NCBI GenBank assembly: GCA_016794165.1
Contig: JAEUKV010000279.1
Coordinates: 1-48,457, forward strand
DNA length: 48,457 nt
DNA from: Rhodospirillaceae bacterium
GTDB taxonomy: Bacteria; Pseudomonadota; Alphaproteobacteria; Dongiales; Dongiaceae
Direction of reading: 5' to 3'
Position numbers and translations under genes: made by a program. Of this stretch, positions 37,983-46,437 are shown in pieces. A model generated the notes under the pieces. The model did not search any database. It was not told where the DNA came from and saw nothing but the letters and a program-made list of their open reading frames with translations. Numbering within the stretch: the stretch's first letter is position 1; each line of letters starts with the position of its first letter.

Positions 37983-38858
37983 ATGACGACCGCCCCAGGC
38001 CAGAACGCCCTCGCCCCGCTCTCGCTCACCTATGCCAGCGCCAGCGACGGCTGGACCGCCAGAACCGCCATCCGCGCCATCGAGATCCTGAGCGGCCAGT
38101 TGCGCCTGAAGCGCCTCTACGATCTCTACCAGGCCGAGATGATGGGTTCGGTCGATTTCTGGGAAGCAGCGCTGCGGCTGTTGCAACTGCGTGTGGCCTA
38201 TGATGCCGCCAAGCTCGCCACCCTGCCGGCGAGCGGCCCGCTGGTGATCGTCGCCAACCACCCCTTCGGCCTGGTCGACGGCATCCTTGTCGGCCATCTC
38301 GCCAACCGCGTGCGGCGCGATTTCAAGGTCTTGACCAATGCCCGGCTCTATCCACCCGATGCCGAGATCCAGCGCTTCATCCTGCCGATCGATTTCGACC
38401 CGACGCCGGAAGCCAAAGCCGTCACGCTGCGGACCCGGGCCCTGGCGCGCCAGCATCTGACGACGGGCGGCTGCCTGATCGTGTTTCCGGCGGGCGGTGT
38501 CGCCACCACGCCGACACCCTTTGCCCGGCGCGCCATTGACGACGATTGGAAACCCTTTACAGCGCGGCTGATCCATGCCGCACAGGCAGATGTCGTACCG
38601 ATGTTCTTTCATGGCCAGAACAGCCGCCTGTTCCAGATCGCCAGCCATGTCAGCATGACCACCAGGATGGCCTTCCTGCTGCACGAGGTCGCCAACAAGA
38701 TCGGCAGCGAGTTCCGCGTCTCGATCGGCGACGTGCTGCCCTATGCCACCCTCCAGCCGCTGCGCGATCCGCATCAGCTCAGCCGCTATCTGCGCACGCG
38801 CACCGACTGGTTGGGCAATCCCGCGGCACGACCGGGCTTTGCCGGAATCATCGCCTGA
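37983..38858 (+). CDS. Lysophospholipid acyltransferase-like protein (PlsC superfamily)
   Basis: The 291-residue protein looks like a 1-acyl-glycerol-phosphate or ornithine-lipid type acyltransferase acting at the inner membrane. The acyltransferase motif is VIVANHPFGLVDGILVG, with His93 and Asp99; the His-X5-Asp spacing is one longer than the usual His-X4-Asp but is seen in this branch. Motif III is GGCLIVFPAGGVATTP, and motif IV is near DVVPMFFHGQNSRLF. The N-terminal part has no clear membrane helix. The ATG at 37983 is preferred over a TTG 17 codons upstream. It is a single gene, convergent with the FAD oxidoreductase. Candidate acceptors include lyso-ornithine lipid and lysophosphatidic acid. 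Confidence 0.82.
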   Translation: MTTAPGQNALAPLSLTYASASDGWTARTAIRAIEILSGQLRLKRLYDLYQAEMMGSVDFWEAALRLLQLRVAYDAAKLATLPASGPLVIVANHPFGLVDGILVGHLANRVRRDFKVLTNARLYPPDAEIQRFILPIDFDPTPEAKAVTLRTRALARQHLTTGGCLIVFPAGGVATTPTPFARRAIDDDWKPFTARLIHAAQADVVPMFFHGQNSRLFQIASHVSMTTRMAFLLHEVANKIGSEFRVSIGDVLPYATLQPLRDPHQLSRYLRTRTDWLGNPAARPGFAGIIA

Positions 38859-38861
38859 CCA

Positions 38862-38883
38862 AGAATTCGCCCGACCGAATTTT
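38862..38883. terminator. Bidirectional terminator between convergent genes
   Basis: AGAATTCG and CGAATTTT form an 8-bp stem with one G-U around CCCGAC. A T-run ends the plus-strand side, and the minus-strand reading has a complementary A-run before the stem. It fills the 34-base gap between the acyltransferase and oxidoreductase stops. Confidence 0.65.
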
Positions 38884-38892
38884 CATCCGACC

Positions 38893-40173
38893 TCAGGCGG
38901 CGTGCCGCTTGCCTTCCTTCCAGTCATACCAGCGCATCATCCAGGGCACGAACCAGTTGTTGCCGCCATAGAGCGGCATGGTCGGGAAGGGTTGGTCGAC
39001 GAAGACCGATGCGACCGACCCCGGCTTGAGGATTCGCTGCGCCAGAAGGCGACCGAAATGCGAGCCCATCGGCAAGCCGGCGAAGCAGTAACCGGCGGCG
39101 TAGTGAATGCCGTCATGCGTGCCCATATGCGGCAGCAGGTCGAAGGTGGCGGCACAGCGACCGGTCCAGCTATGGCTGAGACCGACATCTTTGAGATCTG
39201 GGAAAACGGCCCGCAATTCTCCCAGCAGGCGCTGCCCCATCACCTGCTGGTCGCTGCGTTCCCCGGTTTTGCCGCAATAGAGAATTCGGCTGCCATCTGG
39301 CGAGCGGCGAATGGCGTCGATGTTCATGTAGGAATCGATATAGGTGCGGTCCCGGGGCAGCAACTGATCGATGAGACTGGACGGCAGCGGCTCGGTTGCC
39401 ACCTGCCACGCGTCGAAGGGAATGAGGCGCCGCTGCAGCCAGGGCAGCAACCCGTCGGTATAACCGTTGGTGGCAAGGATCACCTCACGCGCCTGGCAGC
39501 TGCCGCGCGCGGTGTCGACCTGGAAGCCGGTCTCATTGCGGGCAACACCGCTCACGCGGGTATTGGGCAGCAGCAGCACGCCGAGACCTTGCGCCGCCCT
39601 TACCAGCCCCTGGTGATAGCGCCCGGGATGGATCGAGGCGAGATCCGGCAGGATCACACCACCCAGATAGCGCGCACTGCCGATTTCAGAGGATAAAGCC
39701 TGCTTGTCAAGAATCTCGAATGGCGCGCCGAGATGCTCGTGGCGCAGTTCGTACTCGCGCTTGACGTCCTCGAACTGCGCCGGCGTTTCTGCCAGCACCA
39801 GCCGGCCATGGACCCGGAAATCGCAATCGATCGCGTATTCCGCGACCGTGTCGCCGACCGCGCGGAACGCCGCCTGCATTTCCCGATAGGTAGCGATGGC
39901 ATGCGGCAGCCCCTTGGCGCTCAGCAGATCGCCGAAGGAATATTTGAGCGTGCGGCCGACGAAGCCGGAATTGCGGCTGGAGGCGCCGGCACCGATCGCG
40001 TCGCTGTCGAACACGGCCACCGAACGACCCGCCTCGGCGAGTTTCAACGCGGCGATGAGGCCGGTATAGCCGGAACCAACCACGGCGACGTCGGTCAACT
40101 GTGGCACATCGGCCGCGGCCAGGTCCGGGCGTGGGGCAGCCTCCCACCAATAGGGATCGGTCTTGAAGGTCAT
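38893..40173 (-). CDS. FAD-dependent amine/amino-acid oxidoreductase (DadA/PuuB-like)
   Basis: The 426-residue flavoprotein is in the DAO family, near gamma-glutamylputrescine oxidase and D-amino-acid dehydrogenase. It starts MTFKTDPYWWEAAPRPDLAA, typical of the PuuB/OrdL group. The dinucleotide motif is VAVVGSGYTGLIAALKLAEA, and the C-terminal part has WTGRCAATFDLLPHMGTHDG and YAAGYCFAGLPMGSHFGRLL. The longer open frame upstream overlaps the next gene and lacks homology. The dehydrogenase gene ends eight bases before the start, so they form an operon with a shared catabolic role, perhaps oxidation of an amine or methylated amino acid. Substrate cannot be set from sequence. Confidence 0.88.
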   Translation of the reverse strand: MTFKTDPYWWEAAPRPDLAAADVPQLTDVAVVGSGYTGLIAALKLAEAGRSVAVFDSDAIGAGASSRNSGFVGRTLKYSFGDLLSAKGLPHAIATYREMQAAFRAVGDTVAEYAIDCDFRVHGRLVLAETPAQFEDVKREYELRHEHLGAPFEILDKQALSSEIGSARYLGGVILPDLASIHPGRYHQGLVRAAQGLGVLLLPNTRVSGVARNETGFQVDTARGSCQAREVILATNGYTDGLLPWLQRRLIPFDAWQVATEPLPSSLIDQLLPRDRTYIDSYMNIDAIRRSPDGSRILYCGKTGERSDQQVMGQRLLGELRAVFPDLKDVGLSHSWTGRCAATFDLLPHMGTHDGIHYAAGYCFAGLPMGSHFGRLLAQRILKPGSVASVFVDQPFPTMPLYGGNNWFVPWMMRWYDWKEGKRHAA

Positions 40174-40181
40174 CGCTTTGC

Positions 40182-41108
40182 CTATTTCCTGCCGGCGCGG
40201 TCGGCCTTCAGCCAGCGGAAGAGTTCCGCCATGCGTTGCGCACGCAGCGCGGCAGCGTCGCGCTGCGACCAATCATAGATCCCCGGCAGTTCCCCACCCG
40301 CCTTGAGGCGCATCGCTACCTGTTCCGGCGCCTGGGGTGCCGTGGAAAGATCGGGAATGAGCGAGTTGCCGAAGCTCACCATGGTGGCAAGGCCGCCGAT
40401 ATCCGCGGATTCGATCGGCCCGGTGATGCCGACGCGACGCCCGAACGAGGCCTTTACCACCGCGTCGATCGCCTCGGCGGACGCGATGCCGTCGGCCCAC
40501 AGCGCCCAGGCCTCGCGCAGCAGCGCGAATTGGAGTCGGTTGCCAATGAAGCCCTTCACTTCCTTCTCGATCACCACCGGTTCCTTGCCGGTACCGCGGA
40601 TGATGGCGACGGTGCGCGCCAGCACCTCCGGCGCGCAATGCGGCCCGCCGCAGATCTCGACCAGGGGAATGAGCTGTGGCGGATACCAGAAATGGGTGGC
40701 GATCACCCGCTCGCGGCGCCGGACATTGGCAATGAGCGCGCTGGCCGGCTGCCCGCTGGAGGAACCGAGGATCGCCTCCGGTCGGCAGATCCGATCGAGT
40801 TCACCGAAAACCTCGAGCTTCAGCGGCAGGTCCTCCGTCACCGCCTCGATCACGAGATCGGCGCCGGCGGCATCGGAAAGCTCCGTACTGAGCACTACCC
40901 GGCCAGCAGCGGCGTCCGCCTCGGCGTGCGACAGCAGCCCTTCGCCGACGAAATCTGCGAGGCTGGCGCGCATCTTCTGCATCGCCCCGTCGAGGCTTGT
41001 CCGGCTGCGGCCGATCATTGTCACCGGATGCCCGGCGCTGGCGAAGACCTGGGCCACGCCGTGGCCGATGATGCCGTTGCCGATGACGGCAATGCGTTCC
41101 TGTCCCAT
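40182..41108 (-). CDS. 3-hydroxyacyl-CoA dehydrogenase family protein
   Basis: This 308-residue NAD-dependent enzyme has a Rossmann domain with IAVIGNGIIGHGVAQVFASA, then IEAVTEDLPLKLEVFGELD, SSSGQPAS and ATHFWYPPQLIPLVEICGG. The catalytic His is in THFWYPP. The C-terminal helical domain includes EKEVKGFIGNRLQFALLREA. It resembles L-carnitine dehydrogenase and other short hydroxyacyl-CoA dehydrogenases acting on 3-hydroxy acids. There is no enoyl-CoA hydratase part. The gene is first in a pair with the FAD oxidoreductase. Its ribosome binding site, GGAGG at 41119-41115, is buried in a perfect hairpin. Confidence 0.88.
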   Translation of the reverse strand: MGQERIAVIGNGIIGHGVAQVFASAGHPVTMIGRSRTSLDGAMQKMRASLADFVGEGLLSHAEADAAAGRVVLSTELSDAAGADLVIEAVTEDLPLKLEVFGELDRICRPEAILGSSSGQPASALIANVRRRERVIATHFWYPPQLIPLVEICGGPHCAPEVLARTVAIIRGTGKEPVVIEKEVKGFIGNRLQFALLREAWALWADGIASAEAIDAVVKASFGRRVGITGPIESADIGGLATMVSFGNSLIPDLSTAPQAPEQVAMRLKAGGELPGIYDWSQRDAAALRAQRMAELFRWLKADRAGRK

Positions 41109-41114
41109 CCCCCA

Positions 41115-41144
41115 CCTCCGACGCCTTGATTGTGGCGTCGGAGG
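41115..41144 (-). promoter_or_regulatory. Perfect 11-bp hairpin that hides the ribosome binding site
   Basis: On the minus strand, CCTCCGACGCC and GGCGTCGGAGG pair without mismatch around ACAATCAA. The last five bases of the second arm, GGAGG, form the Shine-Dalgarno of the dehydrogenase, with six bases to its ATG at 41108. The structure would block translation unless melted or remodelled, so it may be a cis-regulatory element; alternatively it could be a terminator for the chemoreceptor gene, which ends 57 bases upstream. No T-run follows it. Confidence 0.7.
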
Positions 41145-41201
41145 CTAGGACAGGTACCGCATCCGGGTCGAGGGAAATCTTGCCACCGGTACCGACCGGC
41201 G

Positions 41202-43352
41202 TCAGCTCGCCCGCACCTGGGCGATGAAGGATTCCACTTCCTTGTTGAGCGAGCGAGCCTGCTCGGCCATCAGTTCAGCGGCGTTGAGAACGCCGGCCGC
41301 GGTATCGCGCGCGGAACGCACCGCGTCGTCGACGCCGTTGATGTTCTGGCGCACCGACTGCGTGCCACCGGAGGCCTGCTGGGCGTTGCTGGAAATCTCC
41401 CGCGTCGCCGCCGACTGCTCCTCGACCGCGGCGGCGATCGAGCTCGAGATCTCGTCGATGCGCTCGATCGTGCTGGTTACTGTCGCCATCGCCTTGGCGA
41501 CACTACCGGTGGATTCCTGAATCGCGTGGATTTCCACCGAGATATTCTCCGTGGCCTTGGTGGTCTGGCTGGCCAGGGCCTTCACTTCGTTGGCGACCAC
41601 GGCGAAGCCCTTGCCGGCCTCACCGGCCCGCGCCGCTTCGATGGTGGCGTTGAGGGCAAGAAGATTGGTCTGTTCGGCGATGGCCGTGATCAACTTGACC
41701 ACCTCGCCGATGCGATCGGACACTACGACCAGATTTTTCATGGTCTCGTTGGCATTGCCGATTTCGCCCACCGCCGACCTGGCGACTTCCGACGAACTCG
41801 CCACCTGGCGGCTGATCTCGCTGATCGAGGCGGAAAGCTGTTCGGCCGCCGCCGCCACCGCATCCACGCTGGCCGAGGCATTGTCCGTGGCGCCCGAGGC
41901 TTCACCGATCCGCTGCGTGGTGCCTTCCGCCACCTCGGACATCGACTGCGCGTCGTTCTGCAGCTTCTGCGCGGAGCGGGTTACGCTCTCGACCACGCCC
42001 TTGACCGAGCGCTCGAAGTCGTCGGCCAGGGCTTGCATGGTCTCGCGTTTCTCGGTTTCAGCGCGTTTGGCCGCGGCCTTCTGCTCCGCCTCGAGGCGCA
42101 GCTTTTCCTGCTGGCCCTGCTTCAGCACTTCGATCGAGCGGGCGAGCGCCCCGATCTCGTCGCCGCGCTCCACGCCCCTGACCTCAGCTGAGAAATTCCC
42201 CTGCGCCACGTCGGAGGTCACGGCGGCCAGGGCCACGATCGGCTTGGCGATGCGGTTGCCGACCCAGGCGAATACCAGCGCGCCGAGCAGCAGGACGAGG
42301 GCGATGATGGCGCCAATGGTCATGATCAGTGCATTGGCCTTGGCCAGCACGGTCGCCACCGGCACCTTGACCACCAGGGTCCAGATCTCGCTCGGCCCGA
42401 CGAACCCGATCGGCATGAAGACGTAATAGCTGCCGCTGGCGGCATCGACCTTGAGCCAGGGCGCACTCGACTTGCTCGCGAGATATTCGTCATAGAGTGC
42501 CTTGAGGGGGGATTCGACGCCGTAATCCCTGGTCTTCGTCTCCTCCGCGCCATCGGCATTCTTCTCGGTATAGGTTTCCACGGCGATGGTTTCTCCCAGG
42601 CGCGCTGCATCCGGATGCGCGGCCCAGATGCCGTTGTCGCTCAGCAGCAACACCTCGCCGGTTTCCATCGGCTTGATCTGTGCCAGATCCTCGGTGAGTT
42701 TGGTCATCTTCATGTCGACCGTGGCGATGCCGAAGGCGGTGTCGCCATCCATCATCGGCACGCTGACCGTCGACATCAGAATCGGGACCCCGTCGATCGG
42801 ATAGACATAGGGCGGCGTGAGCGTGGTCCGCTTGTTCGCCAGCGGGACCGAATACCAGCCCTCAATGCCGGCCTCGATGGTCATCACCAGCGGCTCGATC
42901 GCAACACCCTCGGCTGTGTTGTAGTAATAGGGCACGAAGCGGCCATCGGCGTCCTGCTCCGGCAGCACGCCGGCGAAGGCGGCATCGCTGTTGTCGTAGC
43001 CGTTGGTCTCGAAGGCGACGGTGGTGCCGGCGTAATCCGGCTTGCTGCCGATGATCGGCACGACCAGATCCTTGATCTGGGAGCGCGGCATCGCTGATTC
43101 CTTGGCGCCTTCCATGGCCCGGCCGATGGTCTCGGCGATGTCGATGGCTGGCTGGATGGCGCCGGTGACCTGGCGCGCCGTGCCTTCGGCAATGGCGCGC
43201 AGATTGTCGGCAGCATCCGCCTGGGCCTGTTGATAGGCGGTCCATCCGGCAATGCCGCCGGCGCTGCCGATGCCGACGATCAGGACGAAAATGCCCGATA
43301 GCAGGACCCGCGCGCGCAGCCCCAAACGGCCGGAAGTGGATGATTTTGACAT
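41202..43352 (-). CDS. Methyl-accepting chemotaxis protein with a dCache-like sensor
   Basis: This 716-residue receptor has an N-terminal membrane helix (about 13-35) and a large periplasmic domain (about 40-335) with dCache-like features, such as [40 protein letters not shown], and FGIATVDM. A second helix (about 341-366), a HAMP linker ([20 protein letters not shown]), and the signalling hairpin complete it. The tip sequence is [20 protein letters not shown] then [17 protein letters not shown] small periplasmic ligand such as an amino acid or organic acid is likely. There is no CheB/CheR pentapeptide at the end. The next genes on the strand encode a dehydrogenase and an amine oxidase, so it may sense their substrate; this is speculation. 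Confidence 0.93.
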   Translation of the reverse strand: MSKSSTSGRLGLRARVLLSGIFVLIVGIGSAGGIAGWTAYQQAQADAADNLRAIAEGTARQVTGAIQPAIDIAETIGRAMEGAKESAMPRSQIKDLVVPIIGSKPDYAGTTVAFETNGYDNSDAAFAGVLPEQDADGRFVPYYYNTAEGVAIEPLVMTIEAGIEGWYSVPLANKRTTLTPPYVYPIDGVPILMSTVSVPMMDGDTAFGIATVDMKMTKLTEDLAQIKPMETGEVLLLSDNGIWAAHPDAARLGETIAVETYTEKNADGAEETKTRDYGVESPLKALYDEYLASKSSAPWLKVDAASGSYYVFMPIGFVGPSEIWTLVVKVPVATVLAKANALIMTIGAIIALVLLLGALVFAWVGNRIAKPIVALAAVTSDVAQGNFSAEVRGVERGDEIGALARSIEVLKQGQQEKLRLEAEQKAAAKRAETEKRETMQALADDFERSVKGVVESVTRSAQKLQNDAQSMSEVAEGTTQRIGEASGATDNASASVDAVAAAAEQLSASISEISRQVASSSEVARSAVGEIGNANETMKNLVVVSDRIGEVVKLITAIAEQTNLLALNATIEAARAGEAGKGFAVVANEVKALASQTTKATENISVEIHAIQESTGSVAKAMATVTSTIERIDEISSSIAAAVEEQSAATREISSNAQQASGGTQSVRQNINGVDDAVRSARDTAAGVLNAAELMAEQARSLNKEVESFIAQVRAS

Positions 43353-43406
43353 GGTTGCTCCCCAGATTTGTCTGCGGGGATGCTCTGATAAGTTGCTTAA
43401 ATGAGC

Positions 43407-43436
43407 GTTAACGTCGCGACCCTTTGTGACGCTAAC
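43407..43436. promoter_or_regulatory. Inverted repeat upstream of the chemoreceptor gene
   Basis: GTTAACGTC (43407-43415) and GACGCTAAC (43428-43436) are inverted repeats with one mismatch, 12 bases apart, about 55 bases before the chemoreceptor start. The surrounding 296-base gap up to mobA holds no supported gene. An operator is possible; no known regulator is recognised. Confidence 0.4.
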
Positions 43437-43648
43437 CCTAAAATGTCATGATCTGCCGCGGCTGTATTGCGTGATTCCCTCGATACCCCACCGGCGATTG
43501 ATGGCAGTATCTGCGCTCACTGGCCGAGCGAGAGCGATTCGCCGGAATACCCGCGTTGTCCGCTGGTCGTCTCCAGTTCTCCCGGAATACTGTGTCAACG
43601 CATCGGCAGGATGGCCTGAAGCAGGGGAACAAGCCTGTCCGCTGGCAC

Positions 43649-44290
43649 TCAGGTCCGGCTCTGTGCCAGCAGCGATTCCGCCGCGGCGAAATCCGCTTCC
43701 GTGTTGAGGTTGAGGAATGGGTCGAGGGGGGTGACTGGAAAGTTCACCCGGTGGGTGCGATGGCGGTCACAGAAAAGCTCGACCTTGCGGAGGCCCTCGC
43801 TGGTGAGCGCCTGGCGCAGATCGGTCCGCAATGTCACCCGCCACAGCCCGATCACCGGATGCACCCGGCCGGCGCTGGCGGCAAGCGCGATGTCGGCATC
43901 CTCGCCGGCCAATGCAGCGGCGAGGCGCTGCGCCAGGTCGGCCGGCAGGAACGGACAGTCTGTGGAAGCACTGAGGGCGAACCGGGCGGCCGGCAGCTCA
44001 GCTGCCACCCAGTCGAGCCCGGCGAGGATCCCGGCCAGCGGCCCGGGTTGATCGGCGAGATCGTCCGCCACCACCGGCAGGCCGAAGGCGGCGAAGCGCG
44101 CCGGGTCGCCATTGGCATTGAGCAGCATCGGCCCGACTTGCGGGCGCAGGATGTCGATCACGCGCGCGAGGATCGGTCGCCCCCCCAACGGGCGCAGGCA
44201 TTTGTCGCCACCGCCGAGGCGCGTCGCGCGGCCGCCGGCCAGGAGAATGGCAGGGATCTTCGCGCCGGACGCTGCTGGCTCGAACGTCAC
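43649..44290 (-). CDS. mobA: Molybdenum cofactor guanylyltransferase
   Basis: MobA joins GMP to molybdopterin to make the bis-MGD cofactor of DMSO-reductase-family enzymes. The 213-residue protein has the diagnostic N-terminal LAGGRATRLGGGDKCLRPLG (17-36), fitting LAGGxSxRMGGxDK. QVGPMLLNANGDPARF and the metal-site Asp in ALSASTDCPFLP (Asp112, by comparison with the family) follow, and the C-terminus is NLNTEADFAAAE. It begins 7 bases after the alcohol dehydrogenase gene and is probably in its operon, though their functions have no obvious link. No molybdoenzyme is in the window. Confidence 0.93.
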   Translation of the reverse strand: MTFEPAASGAKIPAILLAGGRATRLGGGDKCLRPLGGRPILARVIDILRPQVGPMLLNANGDPARFAAFGLPVVADDLADQPGPLAGILAGLDWVAAELPAARFALSASTDCPFLPADLAQRLAAALAGEDADIALAASAGRVHPVIGLWRVTLRTDLRQALTSEGLRKVELFCDRHRTHRVNFPVTPLDPFLNLNTEADFAAAESLLAQSRT

Positions 44291-44297
44291 TACGCGC

Positions 44298-45353
44298 TCA
44301 CGTCGCCACGGTGAAGCGGTCGATCACGGTGATGCCGGCGCCACTGTAGCGGTCCAGGGCGGCAAGTGCCGTGCCGGCTTCCTCGAGCACGATCCGGCGC
44401 CGGATCAGGCTGGAGAGATCGAGGCTGCCGGCTTCCACCATGGCAAGGAGCGGCGGGAAATGCGCGGCCGGCATGCCGCGCGATCCGCAGATCGCGATCT
44501 GCCGGGAATAGACCAGCTCGAGCAGCGGCAGCGGCACCGTGACATGCGGGCCCACCGGCATCCCGACCTGCACATGGCGGCCGAATTTCCGCAGACTGCG
44601 GATCGAATTGCGGAAAGTGTCGGTGATGCCAAGCGCATCCACCGAAACATGGACGCCGCCGCCGGTGAGGTCGCGCACGGCATCGCCGGGATCGCCGACC
44701 GCGGTCGCGTCGATCACCTCATGAGCGCCCGCCGCGCGCGCGAGATCGAGCGCTTCGGCGCGGATGTCGACGGCGATCACCCGGGCGCCCATGGCGCAAG
44801 CGATGGCAATCGCGGAAATGCCGACCCCGCCGCTGCCATGGATGGCGATCCATTCGCCGGCGCGCAACCGGGCGCGATAGGCGAGCGCCTGAAAGGCGGT
44901 AGTGACACGGCAACCCATCGCCGCCGCGAGCTCGAAAGAGAGCGTCTCCGGCAGGCGCACCAGGTTGAAATCCGCCCGCGGTACCGGCAGGTATTCGGCA
45001 AAGGCGCCCCAGGCGGAAAAGCCGACGACATGCTGGTGATCGCAGATGGTGGGATGGCCGCCGCGGCAATCCGGGCAGGTGCCGCAGCCCAGGATGAACG
45101 GCGCCGTCACCCGGTCGCCCGTGCGAAAGCCCCGGCAGAGCGGTCCGGTCTCGATCACAATCCCGGCCAGCTCGTGGCCTGGTACATGGGGCAGCACCAC
45201 GTCGGGGTCGTTGCCGCTCCAGGCGTGATGATCGGAACGGCAGACGCCGCAGGCCGCGACCTTGACCAGTGCCCCGTCCGGCGGGCAGGCCGGGTCCGGC
45301 ACCTCGCGCACGGTCAGGGGTTGGTTGAATCGCTCGAAAATGGCTGCGCGCAT
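44298..45353 (-). CDS. Zinc-dependent alcohol dehydrogenase family protein
   Basis: This 351-residue medium-chain dehydrogenase oxidises an alcohol or polyol with NAD(P). The catalytic zinc ligands are Cys38 (ACGVCRSDHHAWS) and His60-Glu61 (VPGHELAG). The four structural-zinc cysteines are Cys90, Cys93, Cys96 and Cys104 (CGTCPDCRGGHPTIC). The nucleotide-binding motif is IHGSGGVGISAIAIACAMGA. Many alphaproteobacterial relatives are annotated only as alcohol dehydrogenases. The long frame upstream has no homology; MRAAIFERFNQPL is the usual start. It is the first gene before mobA. The substrate is not evident. Confidence 0.9.
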   Translation of the reverse strand: MRAAIFERFNQPLTVREVPDPACPPDGALVKVAACGVCRSDHHAWSGNDPDVVLPHVPGHELAGIVIETGPLCRGFRTGDRVTAPFILGCGTCPDCRGGHPTICDHQHVVGFSAWGAFAEYLPVPRADFNLVRLPETLSFELAAAMGCRVTTAFQALAYRARLRAGEWIAIHGSGGVGISAIAIACAMGARVIAVDIRAEALDLARAAGAHEVIDATAVGDPGDAVRDLTGGGVHVSVDALGITDTFRNSIRSLRKFGRHVQVGMPVGPHVTVPLPLLELVYSRQIAICGSRGMPAAHFPPLLAMVEAGSLDLSSLIRRRIVLEEAGTALAALDRYSGAGITVIDRFTVAT

Positions 45354-45488
45354 GCTCACAACTCTCACATCGATTGGCGCCGTACCGTGCTGGCCACGTG
45401 GGCGATCCCCACTATTCCTAGCCGCTGCCGGGAGAACGTACAATCGCCGGCAAGCAACCCTGCATTGGGCGGGGCCTAGCAATTGGTT

Positions 45489-46223
45489 TCATGATTCGGC
45501 CTGCCCGCGCCGCAGAACATCGCGAAACATCAGCATATCGCCGATCCGGCGCTCTTGCGCCGCGGTGAAGCCACAGGTTTTCTCGAACGCCGGCGGATTC
45601 TCATAGGTCCCGAACAGCATGTCCCACCAGGTGATGTCGCCGTAATTGTTGCGATGCCGGCCGCGCTGGTGATGGATGCGGTGCATTTCCGGTCGCTGGA
45701 AGACATAGCCGATCCAGCGCGGCGTGCGGATGCTGGTATGATAAAAGAATTCGCCCAACGCCGTGCACAAGGTATAGATCGCCCCCGCCTCCGGCGTCAG
45801 GCCGAGGAGAGTATAGACCAGGGCACTGCCGATGAGCGAATTCACGAACATCTCCAAGGGGTGCTTGTAGAACGAGGTGATGACCTCGATCCGCTGCGGG
45901 CTGTGGTGAATCTGGTGGAAGGTCCGCCACAGCAGCCAGGATTCGTGGCGCCAGCGATGCCACCAATAGAAAACGAAGGTCGCAGCGACATAGGCGACGA
46001 GGCCGCCGGCCACTGGGCCGAGAGCCGCACCGAGATCGAGCCACGACCAGCGCGCCAGCCAGATTTCCCAGCTAAATCCCGCCAGCACGACAATGCCGAG
46101 CTGCACGAGGTTGAGGGCGACGACGCGGACCGGCCAGCCGCGCACCTTCGGCAAGCGCCATCCGGCCCAGAGCCTTTCCGCGACAAAACAGGCGGCGAAT
46201 ACCGCGATAATGATGGCAAGCAT
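45489..46223 (-). CDS. Fatty acid hydroxylase / sterol desaturase superfamily protein
   Basis: This 244-residue integral membrane protein has the superfamily's di-iron histidine clusters: HRWRH (89-93), HQIHH (103-107) and HRIHH (181-185), with further His in KHPLE and HTSI. Hydrophobic stretches near 1-18, 32-55, 70-88 and 125-150 are membrane helices. The family hydroxylates or desaturates lipids such as fatty acids, sterols, hopanoids or carotenoids with oxygen. Bacterial members are poorly understood and often lipid-modifying. It is a single gene, with recA downstream on the same strand. There is a 214-base gap to recA that contains the recA terminator. Confidence 0.9.
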   Translation of the reverse strand: MLAIIIAVFAACFVAERLWAGWRLPKVRGWPVRVVALNLVQLGIVVLAGFSWEIWLARWSWLDLGAALGPVAGGLVAYVAATFVFYWWHRWRHESWLLWRTFHQIHHSPQRIEVITSFYKHPLEMFVNSLIGSALVYTLLGLTPEAGAIYTLCTALGEFFYHTSIRTPRWIGYVFQRPEMHRIHHQRGRHRNNYGDITWWDMLFGTYENPPAFEKTCGFTAAQERRIGDMLMFRDVLRRGQAES

Positions 46224-46356
46224 CGCGTCCCCTCCTCCGACAAGGTCATCGGCGAGAGGTTAGGCGCCGGCTTTCGGGTGAACAACGCGCGGGATGCGAG
46301 ACTCGTTCACATCGCGATGCACCACGCGACAACGAAATTCGCCGCGAAACGACGAA

Positions 46357-46393
46357 ACGCGCCGGCCCAGGGTGTGGCCCGGGACCGGCGCGT
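46357..46393 (-). terminator. Terminator of recA
   Basis: On the minus strand, ACGCGCCGG and CCGGCGCGT are perfectly complementary over 9 bp, extended by CCC/GGG after a one-base bulge, around a GC-rich loop. T-rich sequence (TTTCGTCGTTT) follows directly. It begins 45 bases after the recA stop. Confidence 0.75.
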
Positions 46394-46437
46394 CTGCCGG
46401 AGAGAACTCTGAATCTATATCGCGGCGGGCGCCCCGA

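Noticed and set aside
43438-43632. Small open frame between the chemoreceptor and mobA genes
   Set aside because: Cys- and Arg-rich with no ribosome site, no homology and no operon context.
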